Shown: positions 10,891 through 24,101 of the stretch, in pieces
Numbering within the stretch: position 1 is the first letter of the stretch
Layout: each line of letters starts with the position of its first letter
From: Bryoerythrophyllum caledonicum
Lineage: Eukaryota > Streptophyta > Bryopsida > Pottiales > Pottiaceae
NCBI GenBank assembly: GCA_963971425.1
Contig: OZ020515.1
Location: 9,006,291-9,070,290 of the forward strand
Direction of reading: 5' to 3'
DNA length: 64,000 nt
The notes under the pieces: generated by a model
Told to the model about the DNA's origin: nothing
Databases searched by the model: none
What the model saw: the letters and a program-made list of their open reading frames with translations, nothing else
Made by a program: the position numbers and the translations under genes

Positions 10891-11676
10891 GTCCACAATG
10901 CTATCTTGTAAGGAGTGAGTGGCGAGCAAAAACAAACCCTAAAGATGGGAATTTTTTTAATTTAAAAAAAAAAAAAAAATACTTATTTTTCCCAAAAAAT
11001 GAAATCATGGGAAGTGAAAAGTCAAACTGTAAAGTGTGGAGCCAATTTTTGGAGATAATGCTAAATCAAGAAAGTCCCCTATAACTGTGGTCCCCTGTAG
11101 GTTTTTTTTTTTTTTTGCCTTCTTCTCTTTCCTTGGTTGGATTATAATTTCCCACTTCAAGAAAATAGGTTGTTTTGCAACGCCTAGGAAGTTGCTACAT
11201 GTACTAAAATTGAGTCTGGATTTATTTTGGAAACGTTGCTTTAGCGCTAATCATGACATCATTTTGAAGGTATGATGCCTGAGGTGGTATTTCGTATCAT
11301 GAGGCAAATGTGTAATTTGTGGTGCACTCGTAGTGAAGTTCGTCCACTGTGGTTAGCACTCCCACAGTGCACGTTGGCACGTTGTGGACCCCACGTCCAC
11401 GTTGGCATTTCCACGGTGGATTTTTGGCTCACGGTTTTTCCACTTTGGTACTTCTCTTGTGGCATGATCACTGTGGTTACTGGTACTTCTCTTGTTGCAT
11501 GATGAGTGTGGCACTTCCACGGCCACATGGCATAGTATTTATGGTCCACGTGGTAATATGCTAAAATACATCTTCATTTCCTACCCCAACTACATCCATG
11601 AAATTAGGGTTAGAATTTCCCATATAAATTGGTAATTAAGAGTTTTGAGGCAAAGGGTTTTAATTTCTCACGTTCT
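10891..11676. other. Non-coding, rich in CCAC/GTGG palindromes
   Basis: Between 11335 and 11550 there are many overlapping CCACxxTGG-type palindromes and a direct duplication of about 33 bp ('tggtacttctcttgt.gcatgat') at about 11446-11510. A poly(A) run (10963-10978) and a poly(T) run (11101-11116) flank an AT-rich part. No gene is supported. Confidence 0.4.
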
Positions 11677-12630
11677 TTAGCCCCTAAAGGCCCGAGGCAT
11701 TTTCACACCAGATACACTTCAAAACTGCTCGTTCTAATGTGATGAGTAATGTGGTAATTAAAACCTTTTATTTCCACATCTAAATGTAGGATTAAATTGA
11801 GACTTGTTGATTAACATCCTCAAAAAAATTCATAAACTTTGACCGCACGGATTGAAAGATTACAGTGTTTGAAGTAGAAAAAACTATTCATTTTCTTCCC
11901 TGCGTTTAGTGGATCAGCAGACTTTGACTTCACTTGGTGTCAAATTTTTGCACTACACAAGGTCTGGAAACATTACCATCATGTTAATCATGATGTTATT
12001 TCCTTGAACACCATTTTTAAGAGGTAGGGAAGGGGTGTAGCGTAATCAAAACAAATGTGCAAGGAGTGGAGGTTCAAAAACTGCCAATTCACGTTTGATT
12101 TTTTTTGTGATCTATACATGTTCTAGAATGATAATCCAAATGGTCAATAAGAAGGTTTAGACCACATCTTGTGGTAGAAAAAACAAAATGTAAGAAATAT
12201 GAAGATCTCTAAGATTTATGTGGAAAAGAAGAAGTTTTTTTGGTACCTTGCCCGACAAAGTGTGACAATGTGTGAAAATGTTTGACTTAGATGATTATGC
12301 TATTTTCCACTTAAGACAAGAGAATTTTTTTGACAATATGAAAGGAAATTATATTATTTGCTAGTGTTGAAAATCTCACATTCAATAGAGTGTCATAGGA
12401 AAAGTTTTTGGAGATGCCCAACGTGCCCGGTCTCCCCATTTGAAATTCATTAACCCTACAACTTTTTCATAAAATGTTGGATTTAGCAAAAAATTGGACT
12501 CACACAAAGCTTTTAGCAATGTCCATCTACACTAGAAATTTCGAAAAGGAATGTTATAAATTGACACCATAGGAACCTGCCCAAATCTTCGAGAGTACCC
12601 CGAGGGGACTCTTGGGCCTTCAAAGGTTAA
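11677..12630 (+). mobile_element. piggyBac-like non-autonomous element, 954 bp (reference copy)
   Basis: It begins TTAG-CCCCTAAAGGCCC and ends GGGCCTTCAAAGG-TTAA. It is the most complete copy of the family and shows all shared interior blocks in order. There is no ORF of note. It is useful as the reference for aligning the other copies in the window. Confidence 0.7.
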
Positions 12631-13249
12631 ACGGAATTCCGTGTATCCAACCCCAATTTTGTGGGCGAGAATACTATTTCAAGATGGGGAAATGTCTCTA
12701 TTATTGAACTTGCATTTTAAGTTAAAAATAGATTATGGGCTTGGCAAGGGGGTTGGCATCCTTCACATTTTGTTTGAACACCCGACCTTGCATTGACAGT
12801 CATGAAGCATGTGAGTGATCTGACCCCGCGAAATATGACAGATCGGGTTCCACTATACAGTAACATAAGCGCAGATGAACTTTGCTGGCCCACAGCTGCA
12901 ATGCTGCACAAATCATCACCAGGTATTGAAAAATTCCTGGAAATGCCAGAACGTATTCCAACGCCAAATCACGGGGATTATTTCAGCGCAGACAGATCAG
13001 GTAACATAACGACGAACGTGCAGGTGAAGCAAATGCGTTATGAACGGACTTGCCGAGCAAGTAACCATCCTCTCACAAAGTTCACGTGATTATCCTCCCC
13101 TTGACAGAAATGACCGCGCCCCCAATCTTGAAGCAAAGGTAGCGTCTATTGAACCCGAACTACGCAGCTTCACGTGACACAGTATAATTTAGTGTTAGGC
13201 AGACGCCTACTTTTTTGGAAAACTAATGAAATGACTCAAAAGAAGAAGA
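12631..13249. other. Intergenic; one unassigned 98-codon ORF
   Basis: A plus ORF at 12793-13089 (contains HVSDLTPRNMTDRVPLYSNISADELCWPTAAML) has balanced composition, but I recognise no family and find no GDGG motif. It lies between two transposons and may be a host-gene fragment. Confidence 0.3.
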
Positions 13250-13880
13250 ACTTGAATTAATAAAATGTCAATTTGTTCGGGCAAGGTACTAATTTAATAA
13301 ACTGTCGGGCAAGGTTCAAAATTAACTTCTTCTTTTCCACATAAATTTTGTTCTCTCCGTATTTTATAATTTTCATTTTTTCTACTACAAGGTGTGTTGT
13401 AACCCTTCTTATCGACCGATGGATTTTCATTCCAAAACATATTTAGTTCACAAAAAAATTAAACGTAAAGTGGTGATTTTTGACCCTCCACTCCTTGCTC
13501 AATTGTTTTGAATATGTTACACCCTTCTTTACCTCTAAAATTTGGTGTGCAAGGAACTAACTTCATGCTTAACAAGATGGTAAATATTCTAGACCTTGTG
13601 TAGTGGAAATTTTTTAAACCAAGTGAAGTCAAAGTTTGTTGATCCACTCAACGTAAGGAAGAAAATGAACCATTTTCTCTACTTCACACACTATAATTTT
13701 TCAATCTGTGCGGTAAAGGTTTATGAAATTTTGTAATGACGATACTTAGTGAGCTTTAATTTAGATCCTACGGTTAGAAGTACAAAAAAAAGACTTTGGT
13801 TTCCTCTTTACTCATTGCACTAGATTGAGCACTTTTGCAGCGTTTTTGGTGTGAAAATGTCTTGGGCCTTTAGGGGTTAA
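13250..13880 (-). mobile_element. Truncated piggyBac-like element
   Basis: This is a minus-orientation copy of the 950-bp family with an intact outer end (GGGCCTTTAGGGG-TTAA, 13864-13880). The opposite end is missing beyond about 13250, where a small duplication of the 'gggcaaggt' block is seen. Confidence 0.6.
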
Positions 13881-14054
13881 GCCTAAAATGACACTCATGA
13901 TCTGTAGTAGCATTTAAGTTATAGCTAGTCATACATATAAAAAAATTTGTAGTGATAACCAGAGTTTTAGCACATTTCTAGTATGCATTTTTATTCTTAT
14001 TTGTTCATTGAGAGCAATACTTGGAAGATTTTGGTGGTAATGATCCTAATTTTA

Positions 14055-14812
14055 TTAACCCCTAATTTTCCAAGGGTCCCCTTGGGGACTGTTGAAGGTT
14101 TGGGCAAGTTCCTACGGTGTCAGTTACTAATACTCTCTTTGAAATTTTTATCGTAAATGGACATTACTAAAAGCTTTGTGTGAGTCGTATTTTTACATAA
14201 ATTTGACATTTAATAAAAAAGTTATAGGGTTTTAAAGTTCAAATAGGGAGAGCAGGCACATCAGGCAACTCCAAAAGCTTTTGCTAGGACACTCTATTGA
14301 ATGTGAGATTTTCAATACTAGCAAGTAATATTATTTTCTTTCATATGGTAAAAAAAATCTCTTTTTTTTGGTGGAAAATAGCATATTAACCCAAGTCAAA
14401 CATTTTCACACATTGTCGCACATTGTTGGAAAAGGTACCAAAAAATCTTCTTGTTGTCCACATAAAACTTAGAGATCTTCATATTTTTTACTTTTCATTT
14501 TTCCCACACCATTGAGAACCTTTTTTTTGATCATTTGGATTCTCATTCTAAAACATGTTAAGTTCACAAAAAAAATAAAAAGTTAATTGACAATTTTTGA
14601 ACCTTGCACATTTTTTTTGAATATTCTACACCTTTTCATTATGTCTAAGAATTGGTGTACAAGGAACTAATATCATGCCAAACACGATGGTCATGAATTA
14701 AAACCTTGTGTAGTGCAAAAACTAGACACCTAGTGAAGTGAAAGCTTGTTGATCCACCAAACATAAGGAAGAAAATGAACTATTTTCTCTACTTCAAACA
14801 CTACAAACACGC
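14055..14812 (-). mobile_element. Truncated piggyBac-like element
   Basis: TTAA-CCCCTAATTTTCC at 14055 is followed by the family interior in reverse order. The copy stops at about 14812, inside the block that normally precedes the far terminus. Confidence 0.6.
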
Positions 14813-15829
14813 AATTAGGCATTTATGCACTTAGCTAAGCACATTTATTGGTGCTAAAAAACAACCAGATTTTTCTAAGAGTTAAAAAACAAAAAGGCAA
14901 AATTTGTAGTATCTCTTTTGTACTGAATTTACATGTCTTTTTCTTTAAACATTGGCTTCTTCATGTGCATATAAGATATATATATATATATATTCTCTAT
15001 TTGCTTGGATTTATAGAGAATACATGATTATTAATGTGATTTTTGCCGACTGATGTTTAACCCTTAAAGATCAATGGAGTACCACATACACGGTCACGTT
15101 TTTACTCTTAACATACAAAAAGAGTATTAAACCTTAGCAAGACCTGCACCTCGGATTGAAGATTCTTCAACTAACATCTTTCATTTGGAGGTCATTTCAG
15201 TATCTAAACCGTATCATGCTCAAATACAACACCATACATGTAAGATATATGACTATTTTGCAACTTCTCAAGCATGTTGTAGGTGCACTCTTCATTGCTC
15301 AGTGTCGCAATTACTGTAATTGTCCTCCAAGAGTACGATCTATCTGATACCTTTTTAACAACGGGCTATACAAAATTTGAGAGCTCTGCAAAAATGCACT
15401 ACATTAGTAGAGCTCTATCTTAACACTATACAACTCAAGTATGGGACCTCACCAACTAGTCGGTTACATTAGAAGCACGTAATCGTTTGCTCCTGTCTCC
15501 TCGATCTTAATATTATACACATATCTCAATCATGGACAATAGTCTAAGCTACCTCCATTAATGGTCGCTTCCCTTGCATCCTTAGTTATAGACTTTGCTC
15601 ACAATTAATCAAAGGTATGAACATGATCATCTTGTCTAACGGAAACGTGCCATGCGGAAGAAGGGACAATCCGGGTATATTCCGCAAAATTAGGCCAGGT
15701 TTGGGTGTCATAGGATGGGACAAGTTCTTAGGCATTCATTCATCAACTTATTCAAGACGTGTGCAACTGCACACAGTAGAGCAGCGAGACTACCTTCCAA
15801 ACCAAATCCTACATTACGCACTTTAGTTT
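14813..15829. other. Intergenic; AT microsatellite and a TTAA terminus
   Basis: A run of (TA)n lies at about 14974-14992. TTAACCCTTAAAG at about 15058 begins a stretch resembling the element at 1647-1884, but no matching right end is evident. No gene is supported. Confidence 0.4.
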
Positions 15830-16035
15830 GCAGATTGCAGTTCACAAGTCAAGGTCGGGATTGAAAGTCACAGGTCAAGGTCGCAGATTGAAGGTCCCAG
15901 GTTGAGGTCGCATACTAAAGGTCGCATGTTGAGGTCGCAGATTGCAAATCCTACTTCACCTATTTCAATTTGTAGATTGTAGGTCGAGCTCCAATTCGCA
16001 GATCGTAGGTTGAGCCCCGGCCCCCAACTTGCAGA
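15830..16035. repeat. Degenerate minisatellite (GGTCGCAGATTG-type)
   Basis: About eight diverged units of 25-32 bp follow one another, each with a core like 'ggtcgcagattgaaggtc' or 'gttgaggtcgca'. Periodicity fades at both ends. Confidence 0.65.
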
Positions 16036-17570
16036 TTGTAGCTTCACGTCTAAGCACTAGCAGGTCATCTTCACCATCGCAAATGTACACTCTACGACGC
16101 AGACTTGAGCTTCAACACTGAACTCGTAAGTACACTAAGGCTGACTGTTCTTAGGATCCCAAAGCTCATATAATTGCATCTCCTATACTTGACGTAGTAG
16201 ACTAGTGGTTTGAAATTTCTAAGGTTAACCAAAATTAACCTTAAGCAAGCACACCTAACCAGATCGTTTTTAGAGATTTTTATCATGCATCAAATTCTTT
16301 AAATCTTAACAACACTTCATACTTAATACCTCAGCACATCCCGGAGGATGGCTTCCCCGATACTTTAGTAACCGGTAACAAGTTACCACAAGTGTTTCAA
16401 TTAAGCTCTGTTGAGCGTCAGAGTAGTTTTCCGGTAAGTTTTTATAGTGCCCGAAAAGTCACTGCCCTCCGTTTTCGCAATCCAGAGGCCACGATATCCA
16501 CAATCTAACCCTACACCTTGAAAGAGTTAAAAAGGTTGCAGCCGATTTACCGGTCTTCACAATCTACCGGAAACTTGTCCCGGTAAATCGGTCATGCAAG
16601 TCTGGGTTCTAATTACAACCACACCCAATGAATCAAACAAAGAAGATACAAGACTCACAACAAATTAGTACTAAGCAAATCATATGAGCAAGACAACCTT
16701 CCACGAGGATCGTCGGACCTCATCCACTGTAAGAGTAGAAACCCCAGAATTCTCGGAACTCTGGCTTAGCCGGGATCTCTCCTAGTGTACCAAGAGGCAG
16801 GATATCACCGCTCCCCACAATCCAAACACTTCCCACTTTAGGGAGGCTATCATAAATAGCCGTGGGCTTCCAAGATCTCATCCGGTAAAGCAGCTTTTCA
16901 ACGTCCCACCGGTGAAGGGTCTAGAGCATAGATCTCGGATCTCACTCCACCTATCTAACCTGGATATCCTACACCCTTGGGAAGTCTCTATTTACACTTA
17001 ATCACATAACACACAACTAGTCACAACCTTGCACATTTAGCAAAGACATACTAGAAGGACTCAACTCTCTCCCGGTCTACTCACACAAGTTCAACAAAGA
17101 CTCTAGACACAAGTAATGAAGGCAGGATACGAGCAAATCAACAAAGAGAAGAGTATTTAACACAAAAGCCTAAGGCTCCTTAAGAACAATGGCTACTAGC
17201 TACCCTCGAAAACTAGATCCCAAAAGGTAGAAATGGCATCTAGAGCGTGCACTAAAGTCAATAGCTACCCTCCAAAAGTAGATCCACAAAAGGACAAAAT
17301 GGTATTTAGATCCTAAAATCAAGGATAGCCTAGTCACCGTCGGATTACTAGTAGACCGGTAAACCGGAAGACTCTCGGTCCGGGACCGGTGAACCTTTCC
17401 TTAACAAAAGTAAGTAGCCGGAGAAACCAGTCAAGTGGTAGAGACCGGGTGCACAATGGGGCCCAATGGACATCACTACTCTAATCCTAATGTGTATATC
17501 TAGCAACTTTAACAACATCTCATCAACCGCTAGGATAAATCCAGAATAACACATAACATATAACAAAGGC
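16036..17570. other. Non-coding, CCGGT-rich; 3' side of the following ORF
   Basis: The sequence is rich in CCGGTAAA/CCGGTGAA words also used in the ORF at 17571-19099, suggesting it belongs to the same element (3' part or decayed second ORF). No continuous reading frame is present. Confidence 0.35.
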
Positions 17571-19099
17571 TCAACCGGAAGACTCATTCCGTTGATCCAT
17601 ATAGGGATTGTCAAGAAGGTTGGAAGTACCCACATGGTGAAGAGAATCCACCGGAAGGTTGGATGTCTCAACCGGGAGGTCTACCGGGGAATTGGGAATA
17701 TCCACCGGTAGGTGAGATGTATCTATAGATACACGAAGAGCCTCCTTGAGATCAAAGAGTATGGCCACTGAAGACTCCACCAAGGAATCCGGTAGTGAGG
17801 AAGAGAGGTCAACCAGTTCTTTCCTGGTAGAATTTACCAGGAGGCCTCGTTTTCTCTTATAAACTTTCACACCCCACTCCTTGGAAGATGGGGAATCCAC
17901 CCGACTCACCGGTGTTTGAGTGGATGGGTCATTATTCTCTGAAGAAGAAGATTTATCATAGACAAATTTTCTCTTCTTCAGGGGTGGACTCCGGTCTTGC
18001 AACGATGTGGTGGTACTTGGTCGATCGGCAAGTATCTTGGTCAACGTCATGATAGTCTCTTGGGGTGTAGTCTTCGAGTCATGGAGCTCCTTCTAGGTGG
18101 CCCAAAAATCCCGCTTCACCTTGACCACTAGCTCCAGTTTCTCCCGGGCCGCGGGTAACATGTCGCGGTTGTCTTCTACTTCAAAAATCTTCCGGAGATC
18201 TCTTTGGAGACCTCTTGCCTCCATCATTTCTAACTCCATCTCTTGGATCTCCCGGGTCACCTCATGGAAGAACTTGGATATGTTATCCACGTGAGTGAGT
18301 TTTTTGGATGCCCCGGGCGGTTGTGGTGGTGTCTTCCGGTGAGATCGGGAGGTCCTTTCCTCACTTGGGATCGCTTAAGATGAAGAGGCTTCCCGTGGAG
18401 TTGCCGGAAACGCCAACCGAGACTCCGGTTGTTAAGGAGGATCTCGGGGAGGGTGATCTGGAGAAGACATCTTTTGCCTCGATATGTTCTTCTCTTCCGA
18501 TTCTAGACAATGGTGGCGCTTATACATATGCATGAGATAGGGGGTCAAGAATTTTCTGGAGCATCCACCTTGTTGAATTGCCCGGAGTTGAGGCAAAATT
18601 GCCTCAACCAACAAAGATCCCCAATCCAGGGAGGATTCTTCAAAAACCGCTTCGATGTAGGCGGTGGCCAACCGGGCCGTAACCCTTTCACGTCGATTGG
18701 GATGGAGGATTGGGTTTGGAAACTCAATAGCCCTTTTCAACTGGTGATTTGTGAAGTGGTCGCTCCGGTCGCATTCCGACGCATTATAAGGGCTTGATTC
18801 ATGTTCTATTAGCAGCTTCTGGTTGACTCCGGATATCCACTCCTTCTCTTAACGAAGAGAGTAAATTTCGCGCCGTATCTCCGTGGTCCAAGATTGCGGA
18901 TTGGCCCGGTAGACTTTCCGGGGCGTCCCGGAAGGCTGCAACTCCGCCACTGCACGTCCCCTCTAAAATACCCACGGCTTCTCCTATAGTCCTCTGCACC
19001 CCATCCAAATGAGGTCCTCATCTAACTGTACACCTTTCATAGTCTCCTCCCACTTGTTCGGGTCAATCTTTTAAAGAGTTATCGACACCGGTAGAGCCA
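17571..19099 (-). pseudogene. Long single-frame ORF with 7 internal TAA/TAG codons
   Basis: From ATG at 19099 to TGA at 17571-17573 one frame runs for about 509 codons with no frameshift. It is broken only by TAA (19071-73, 18849-51, 18432-34, 18375-77) and TAG (18984-86, 18963-65, 18093-95); no internal TGA. The translation is coherent: an N-terminal part with IDPNKWEETMKGVQLDEDL and SWTTEIRREIYSL, a central PNPILHPNRRERVTARLATA, a coiled-coil-like FHEVTREIQEMELEMMEARG, then a Ser/Pro-rich C-terminus with two basic clusters (PPLKKRKF, KVYKRKRG; NLS-like). I do not recognise the family; gag-like or a transposon-borne nuclear protein is possible. The seven stops could be decayed Gln codons or sense codons. 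A likely first exon lies at 19668-19742. Confidence 0.55.
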
Positions 19100-19667
19100 T
19101 GTTGTCCGGGGTGGACAAAATCCGCATAATGTCTTTACTTCCACCAATCTTCCTATTAACTTATTACAAACTCCGGTCCGGCGCGGAAAACACAAGTCTA
19201 CCGGTCGGCGGTCAACCGGTGGACAACTCCGGTACACTTTGCTAGAATACGTGGATGTAGGTATTTCACGTATCTAACAACACACTAACGAAACAATATC
19301 CCATATGATCATTATAAGGAGAGAATTTGGGAGAACAAGACTTAGAAAAAGATTTTCACGGTTGACCGAAGAGACCCGGAAAATGATAGAAAATTTGGGC
19401 AAGATCTAGAGAGGATAGGAGGATGGAGAAAACCTAAAGGAACGACTTGCCTCAAGGCTAAGACAATAGAAAACAAATAATATGACACCAACATAGACTC
19501 ACACGTATAAGAAGTCACAATATGGTCTAGATAGAGTCCACCAGGGGACTTTTTTCTGAACCGGAGATGATCTTATCGGAGGTCACTCCGGATGAAATAG
19601 AGAGAAAAAGACTTACAAACAAAAAAATTTGCACAAATAAGAGAAACCCAACATGGACAAGAATCAC

Positions 19668-19742
19668 CTTTGTTTTCCAACTCCTTGTTGCACCTGCAAC
19701 CTCCGTCAACTTTTGTCTCTTGGATTTTCTCGCCTTGGCCAC
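19668..19742 (-). CDS. Probable first exon (25 codons) of the 17571-19099 gene
   Basis: ATG at 19742 opens 25 codons (MAKARKSKRQKLTEVAGATR then SWKTK) that end exactly at a consensus donor, AAAG|GTGATT, in phase 0. Beyond it the frame turns hydrophobic and ends at TAG 19527. The ORF at 19099 extends in frame upstream to about 19145 after an AG, so an intron of about 500 bp would join the two. The exon is strongly basic, fitting the NLS-like clusters downstream. Splicing is inferred, not demonstrated. Confidence 0.4.
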
Positions 19743-21755
19743 AAACCTCCTTGCACCACCAAACCCTCGGTTGAGCGCACGTCTTCCACCACCTTCAAGA
19801 GACTTGAAGAAGCCTCAAAAATGTCTCTCAAACCACCTTGAAATCTTCATAAGTCTTCTTCAAAACTTCTTTTTCCTCCAAACCCTAGTTGCACCACCAA
19901 TCTCCTTGAAACCCTAAAAGCTCAAGTTCTCCACTACTAAACCTACGAGGAAGAGAGAAGAAAATAATAATAAAGTACGAATAGAGGAAAAATCTCGAGA
20001 GAGGGGGGAAATCTAGAGAGGGTGGGCGGAAACTCGAGAGGAGGGCGGCGCGGTCTAACTGTGGGGTCGGGAGGGCAATTGTGGGGTCGGGAGGGCGGCA
20101 GCGGCCCTTATGGCCCTGCCCTGGGTTGCCCTCTCTACGCCCGGGGCTACCTAGGTAGGGCTCAGCTCATACCCGGGTTGGCTCATACCCGAGTATGTTT
20201 TTTTTTTTTTGGTCTCATGTAACTAAATTCTTATTCTTTTGAATAAATATTTTGTCTACAACAATAAAAAAAACAAAAAGAAGGAACTAAAACTACTTTC
20301 CAATTAATCTAACTACCTTCTAAACTTAACTAATTAATTTAGGTTAAGTGGTGATTTTAGAATTACATCCCGGAATCTACTCCGGGACTCTTTAAAATTG
20401 TTTTCTAGGACTAAACTAGTGATTTTAAGACCCGGTTTTATCACCACTATAAACCTAGTTAACTACTTAAGCATTTCCCTATTTTCACTATCCGCTATCT
20501 AATCTAATTCTACACAATACTAACTACTTTTCTAGTTAATTAAGACTAAAAATCCTACTTTAACTAATTTTTTTTGTAGGGGCAATCAAGTGGGAGTTTC
20601 AGACTTCCACAATGCTCTCGCTTGCAGGCTTGTTGCTCTAAGACTTGTTGCTCTAAGGGTTGCAAGCTCTAAGTTTCATTTGCAGGTGATCTCATCTGGT
20701 CTCACAAGTGAGCTTTGGGACGAGATTATGTGAGGTTGTGATGAGATCACTTGTAGTTGAGCTTTGTAGACGTGAGCATTACGTCTATACACATCTGAGT
20801 AGGGGTTCAGGGTATCAAATAAAGTTCTTGGGCGTTCATCTTCTAACTAATTTCAAGGGTGTGTGGCCGCACATCCTTGCTAGATACATGAGCTAGGGTT
20901 CCCACAGGCGGCGGCGGCGCTAGGATTAGCGCAATAGTAAGCCTCGGTTGTTGCTAACTTCCAAAGTTCCATGACATCTTTTTTCAATTGCTCCTTCATT
21001 TGTTGCATGCCAGAGGTTCCCCTACCAAGCTGATTTACAAACAGAATGGGCACATTATTGAAAGTGAATTGTTTTATTAAAAAAGGAAAAATCTTTGGAA
21101 AAGCCCTTAAGCTAGAGTATATACCCTGTGCTATATAGTAACGAAAATAATTAAGCAATACTAGGAATATAAACTACTAGTTTCATGAATGCCATATACT
21201 ATGGATTTGTTTGCACATGGAGGTGTAGAGTGCTATTTTGGTTGGTGGGATGGAGGTAGGAATTGATGCATTCGCACCATAAATATTGGTAAGAAAATAC
21301 ATGACATGGCATCCTACATGGTGGATTAAAAGATACTCAAAAACATTTTGCAAATTTTGATTGTAGGGATTGCAAGATACATGGATTTGACGAGAGAAAT
21401 ACCTTGCCCAATTGCCCAAAGTTGCGCTTTTGATGTTTGAAGCACCATAACTTTTTCTCCATAGATCCATAAAAATAAATGAAAAAACCCACCTCAAAAA
21501 TCCTACTCTTGCTAAAATTTTAGTATTAATTTTCAAAATCAAATTATTAGGAACTTGTTCAAAGTCTCAATTGTGCCTCATGGGACAATTGGTCGTGTAG
21601 CGATTGAATATGGAAGGAGTCACAGTGGTTTAAACTTAAGTTTGAATGAATTACTTATGCCCACTTTGAAAGTGAAAAATATAGTGTGCGATAGACCTTG
21701 AATCCTAATCCACTTTCCTTCTTTGAGCTAACTATAGATGGATTAAGAAAAATAA
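19743..21755. other. Long non-coding stretch
   Basis: 19970-20200 is a G-rich low-complexity block ('gagagggtgggcgg', 'gggtcgggagggc'). 20220-20580 is AT-rich. A minus ORF at 20880-21158 and another at 21183-21542 are hydrophobic/aromatic translations of AT-rich DNA and are not supported. A (CGG)n patch sits at about 20908-20920. Confidence 0.4.
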
Positions 21756-22333
21756 GGGCCGCTTCACACTTAGTGGCCAAGTTGAGTGGCCATCGATTTC
21801 CATCAATGAGATTGCTAAAATGGCCAAAGTCCGGACTTTGGGCCTTCCCACTTGTGCCCAAACTCCAAAGGCCGTCGTCCTACATGGCAACACTTTTGGG
21901 CTGTTTTGGCGCTAGAGTTACGGCCTCTCGAGCAAAACTTGGGTCCCCCATTTTAGTCGACCCAAACTACAGCCGAGAGGCCATCAATTTTTTTAATTAA
22001 ATAATCAAAAACTGACAAGATCTAGACCATTAGATGAAAGAGACCGAATTTTTTTGGCTGCTTTTTTTGGCTCATTTTTTTGGCTACTTTTTTTTGGCTA
22101 ATTTAATGGCTGATTTTTACTGGCTGATTCTAGTAGGCTGATTTCTTTTTGGCGTAATGATATGGGGTTTGGACTTTGGACTTGTCCTTTGGGGCTTCAC
22201 ACCACGACCGGCCAAACCTTCAATCTATATTATTTAATGTATTTTTTTGGCAAAAAATTTTGGCCTCTCGCCATAGTTTGGCCACTCATTTTGACGGACG
22301 GTCACTCGACTTGGGCATAGTGTGAAGCGGCCC
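21756..22333. mobile_element. Harbinger (PIF)-type MITE, 578 bp, TAA duplication
   Basis: The ends are GGGCCGCTTCACACTTAGTG and its approximate reverse complement CATAGTGTGAAGCGGCCC. TAA flanks both sides (21753-21755 and 22334-22336), a 3-bp TWA target duplication typical of PIF/Harbinger. The interior has alternating TGGCCAA/TTGGCC words and a repeated 'ttttttggct' run, with no transposase. A truncated copy lies at 5056-5275. Confidence 0.75.
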
Positions 22334-23712
22334 TAATGAAGGTACAAAACATATAGTGACAAAATTCTACTCCAAACTTTTCTGTTAGTCTATCCAAACC
22401 ACCTTATCACGACTTATCTATCTGTTTAGCTAATTACGATTACTTGGGATGCGCTAAGAGGAAAAAATCAACTCATTTTTTACCCTGGCGGGGTCTGCCT
22501 GGACCTCCTGTTTGTTCTCCCCCTTTCCTTTGCTGTAAAGGATCTCTTTACATGTAAAAAAAATTAAAAAATTAAAAAATAAAAAACTCATATTTACTGA
22601 TTTAAGGAAAACTTTAATATCAGGATGACGTTCAGTTGTTAAATTGAGAAACGGTTTCACTGAATTTACAGGTCACCTAATTGCCCTGCCTCTCTGGTCC
22701 ACGAACTTGTGGATTGACTTTCCTGGCTTGTGGAGGCTACACGAGCACGGATCCAAGTGTGTGGCGCAGTCGGAACACGGTTTTCAATCAACAATCCTTC
22801 ACACTGGACTGACTTCCACACAGGACGAGTCGGTAGAGTCGGATGAATCAAAAGCTGAAACACTTTCACTCCGAAAAAATCGATAAGATGAGAAAACATG
22901 CTCATCTCAAATCGAAGAATCCTCAGCTTGGCAGAGAAACTGGTATCATTTCAACATTCTTCTTTGCTACTAGCTAGAATTCCTCGTCAGAATTACCGGC
23001 AGAGATCTTGGTGACAAGAATTCTATGTGGAAGGACATCCAACGGCAGAATTTTCTACCACATTCTTCTGATAATCACACACTAAGGAAGGAATGACCAG
23101 ATTGCGTGCAAGTACATCACCACTGCAACGCGAGTGCAGCTTATCCCCAACTAGTCAATCATCTCTTCCAAGTTGAGAAGGCTTGATTTTTGAGACTGCA
23201 GTGCCTTGGGATGTAAAAACGCCATGACAAGTGAACTGAGTCAAGTTAGAGCTGCAGCTTTTATGAATCACAGCAGACGAGATTTATAAAACGCAGGGAC
23301 TGAGTATCTTACAACCAAGAATATCCTATGAATCGTTTTATGTACAAACTGAATCTATACAAAGTAGGCCCTGCCCCTGCGGTTCAATAAACCACGGCCA
23401 GTGTGTCCTCCAAATCGTTTGTAAAAAAATGGGGTGAGGGTAATCATGTAAGACTAAACCCGCGACCGGTGAACACTAAGCATCCACTGGTTCAAGATCG
23501 AAAAGGGTATTGAAGTCGCCAATGTTCTTGAGAAAGAATTCCGGCAGCCCTTCAATAAGTGCTATGCTTGTCGCACCGGTCGATCAATCTTCGTCTCTTT
23601 CCTGGAAGAAATTCTCAGCAAAGAAGTGTATGGATCGGTTGCGGGGCCTTTGGTTGAGAGGCGATATTTTCCGCTCCGTTGGATGTACTGATGTGTTGGT
23701 TGCCTCTCTCGA

Positions 23713-23892
23713 TCAATTGATTGCTATTGAATCTCGTCTTGAAAAAGGTCTCCACTTGGAAGAGCCGCCGTCGCCCATCGGCGCGGCCTTCGAAGGAGGC
23801 CGCCACTTCGACGCGCCACCATCGCCGAGAGGACTCCGAGACTTGGACGGAGGTCGCCACTTGGATGCGCCACCATCGCCGAGAGCAGCCAT
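23713..23892 (-). CDS. GDGGxSKWxPP peptide, three units (59 aa), arm A copy
   Basis: ATG 23892 to TGA 23713-23715. The first unit is MAALGDGGASKWRPPSKSRS; two more follow (LGDGGASKWRPPSKAAP and MGDGGSSKWRPFSRR), with a short tail DSIAIN. Unit spacing is about 17-18 residues. The protein is tiny, basic, Trp- and Pro-bearing, with no signal peptide or Cys. Upstream in-frame codons lack an ATG, which fixes the start. Its counterpart in arm B (44868-45047) differs mainly at silent sites and one Ile/Phe, so both copies look constrained. A TATA box lies 216 bp upstream. The tandem layout resembles precursors cut into repeated peptides, but no processing site has been shown. Function is unknown. Confidence 0.75.
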   Translation of the reverse strand: MAALGDGGASKWRPPSKSRSPLGDGGASKWRPPSKAAPMGDGGSSKWRPFSRRDSIAIN

Positions 23893-24101
23893 TGTACTGC
23901 AACAAGAGCCTTTGTTTCCGCAATCAATGAGTTCTAGAGCAGTCGCTACAAGTAACTTTGTCAGATTCTAATTGTATGCTGGTGTGAGCAACAATCTGTA
24001 TGATTGCCCAGTTGCTCTCGACGATCACCTGAAGAGCGCTTTGAACGAGCTAGCTGATTCAAGCTGATGAGGAATGTTTTGAATCCTGTGGCGAGGGGTT
24101 C

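Noticed and set aside
20880-21542. Two minus-strand ORFs of 92 and 119 codons
   Set aside because: AT-driven hydrophobic and aromatic composition, no domain, no splice or promoter context.
23510-23971. 153-codon plus-strand ORF, repeated at 44789-45250 on -
   Set aside because: It is the antisense of the three-unit peptide gene and stays open in both arms only because they are recent copies; composition follows the sense repeats.
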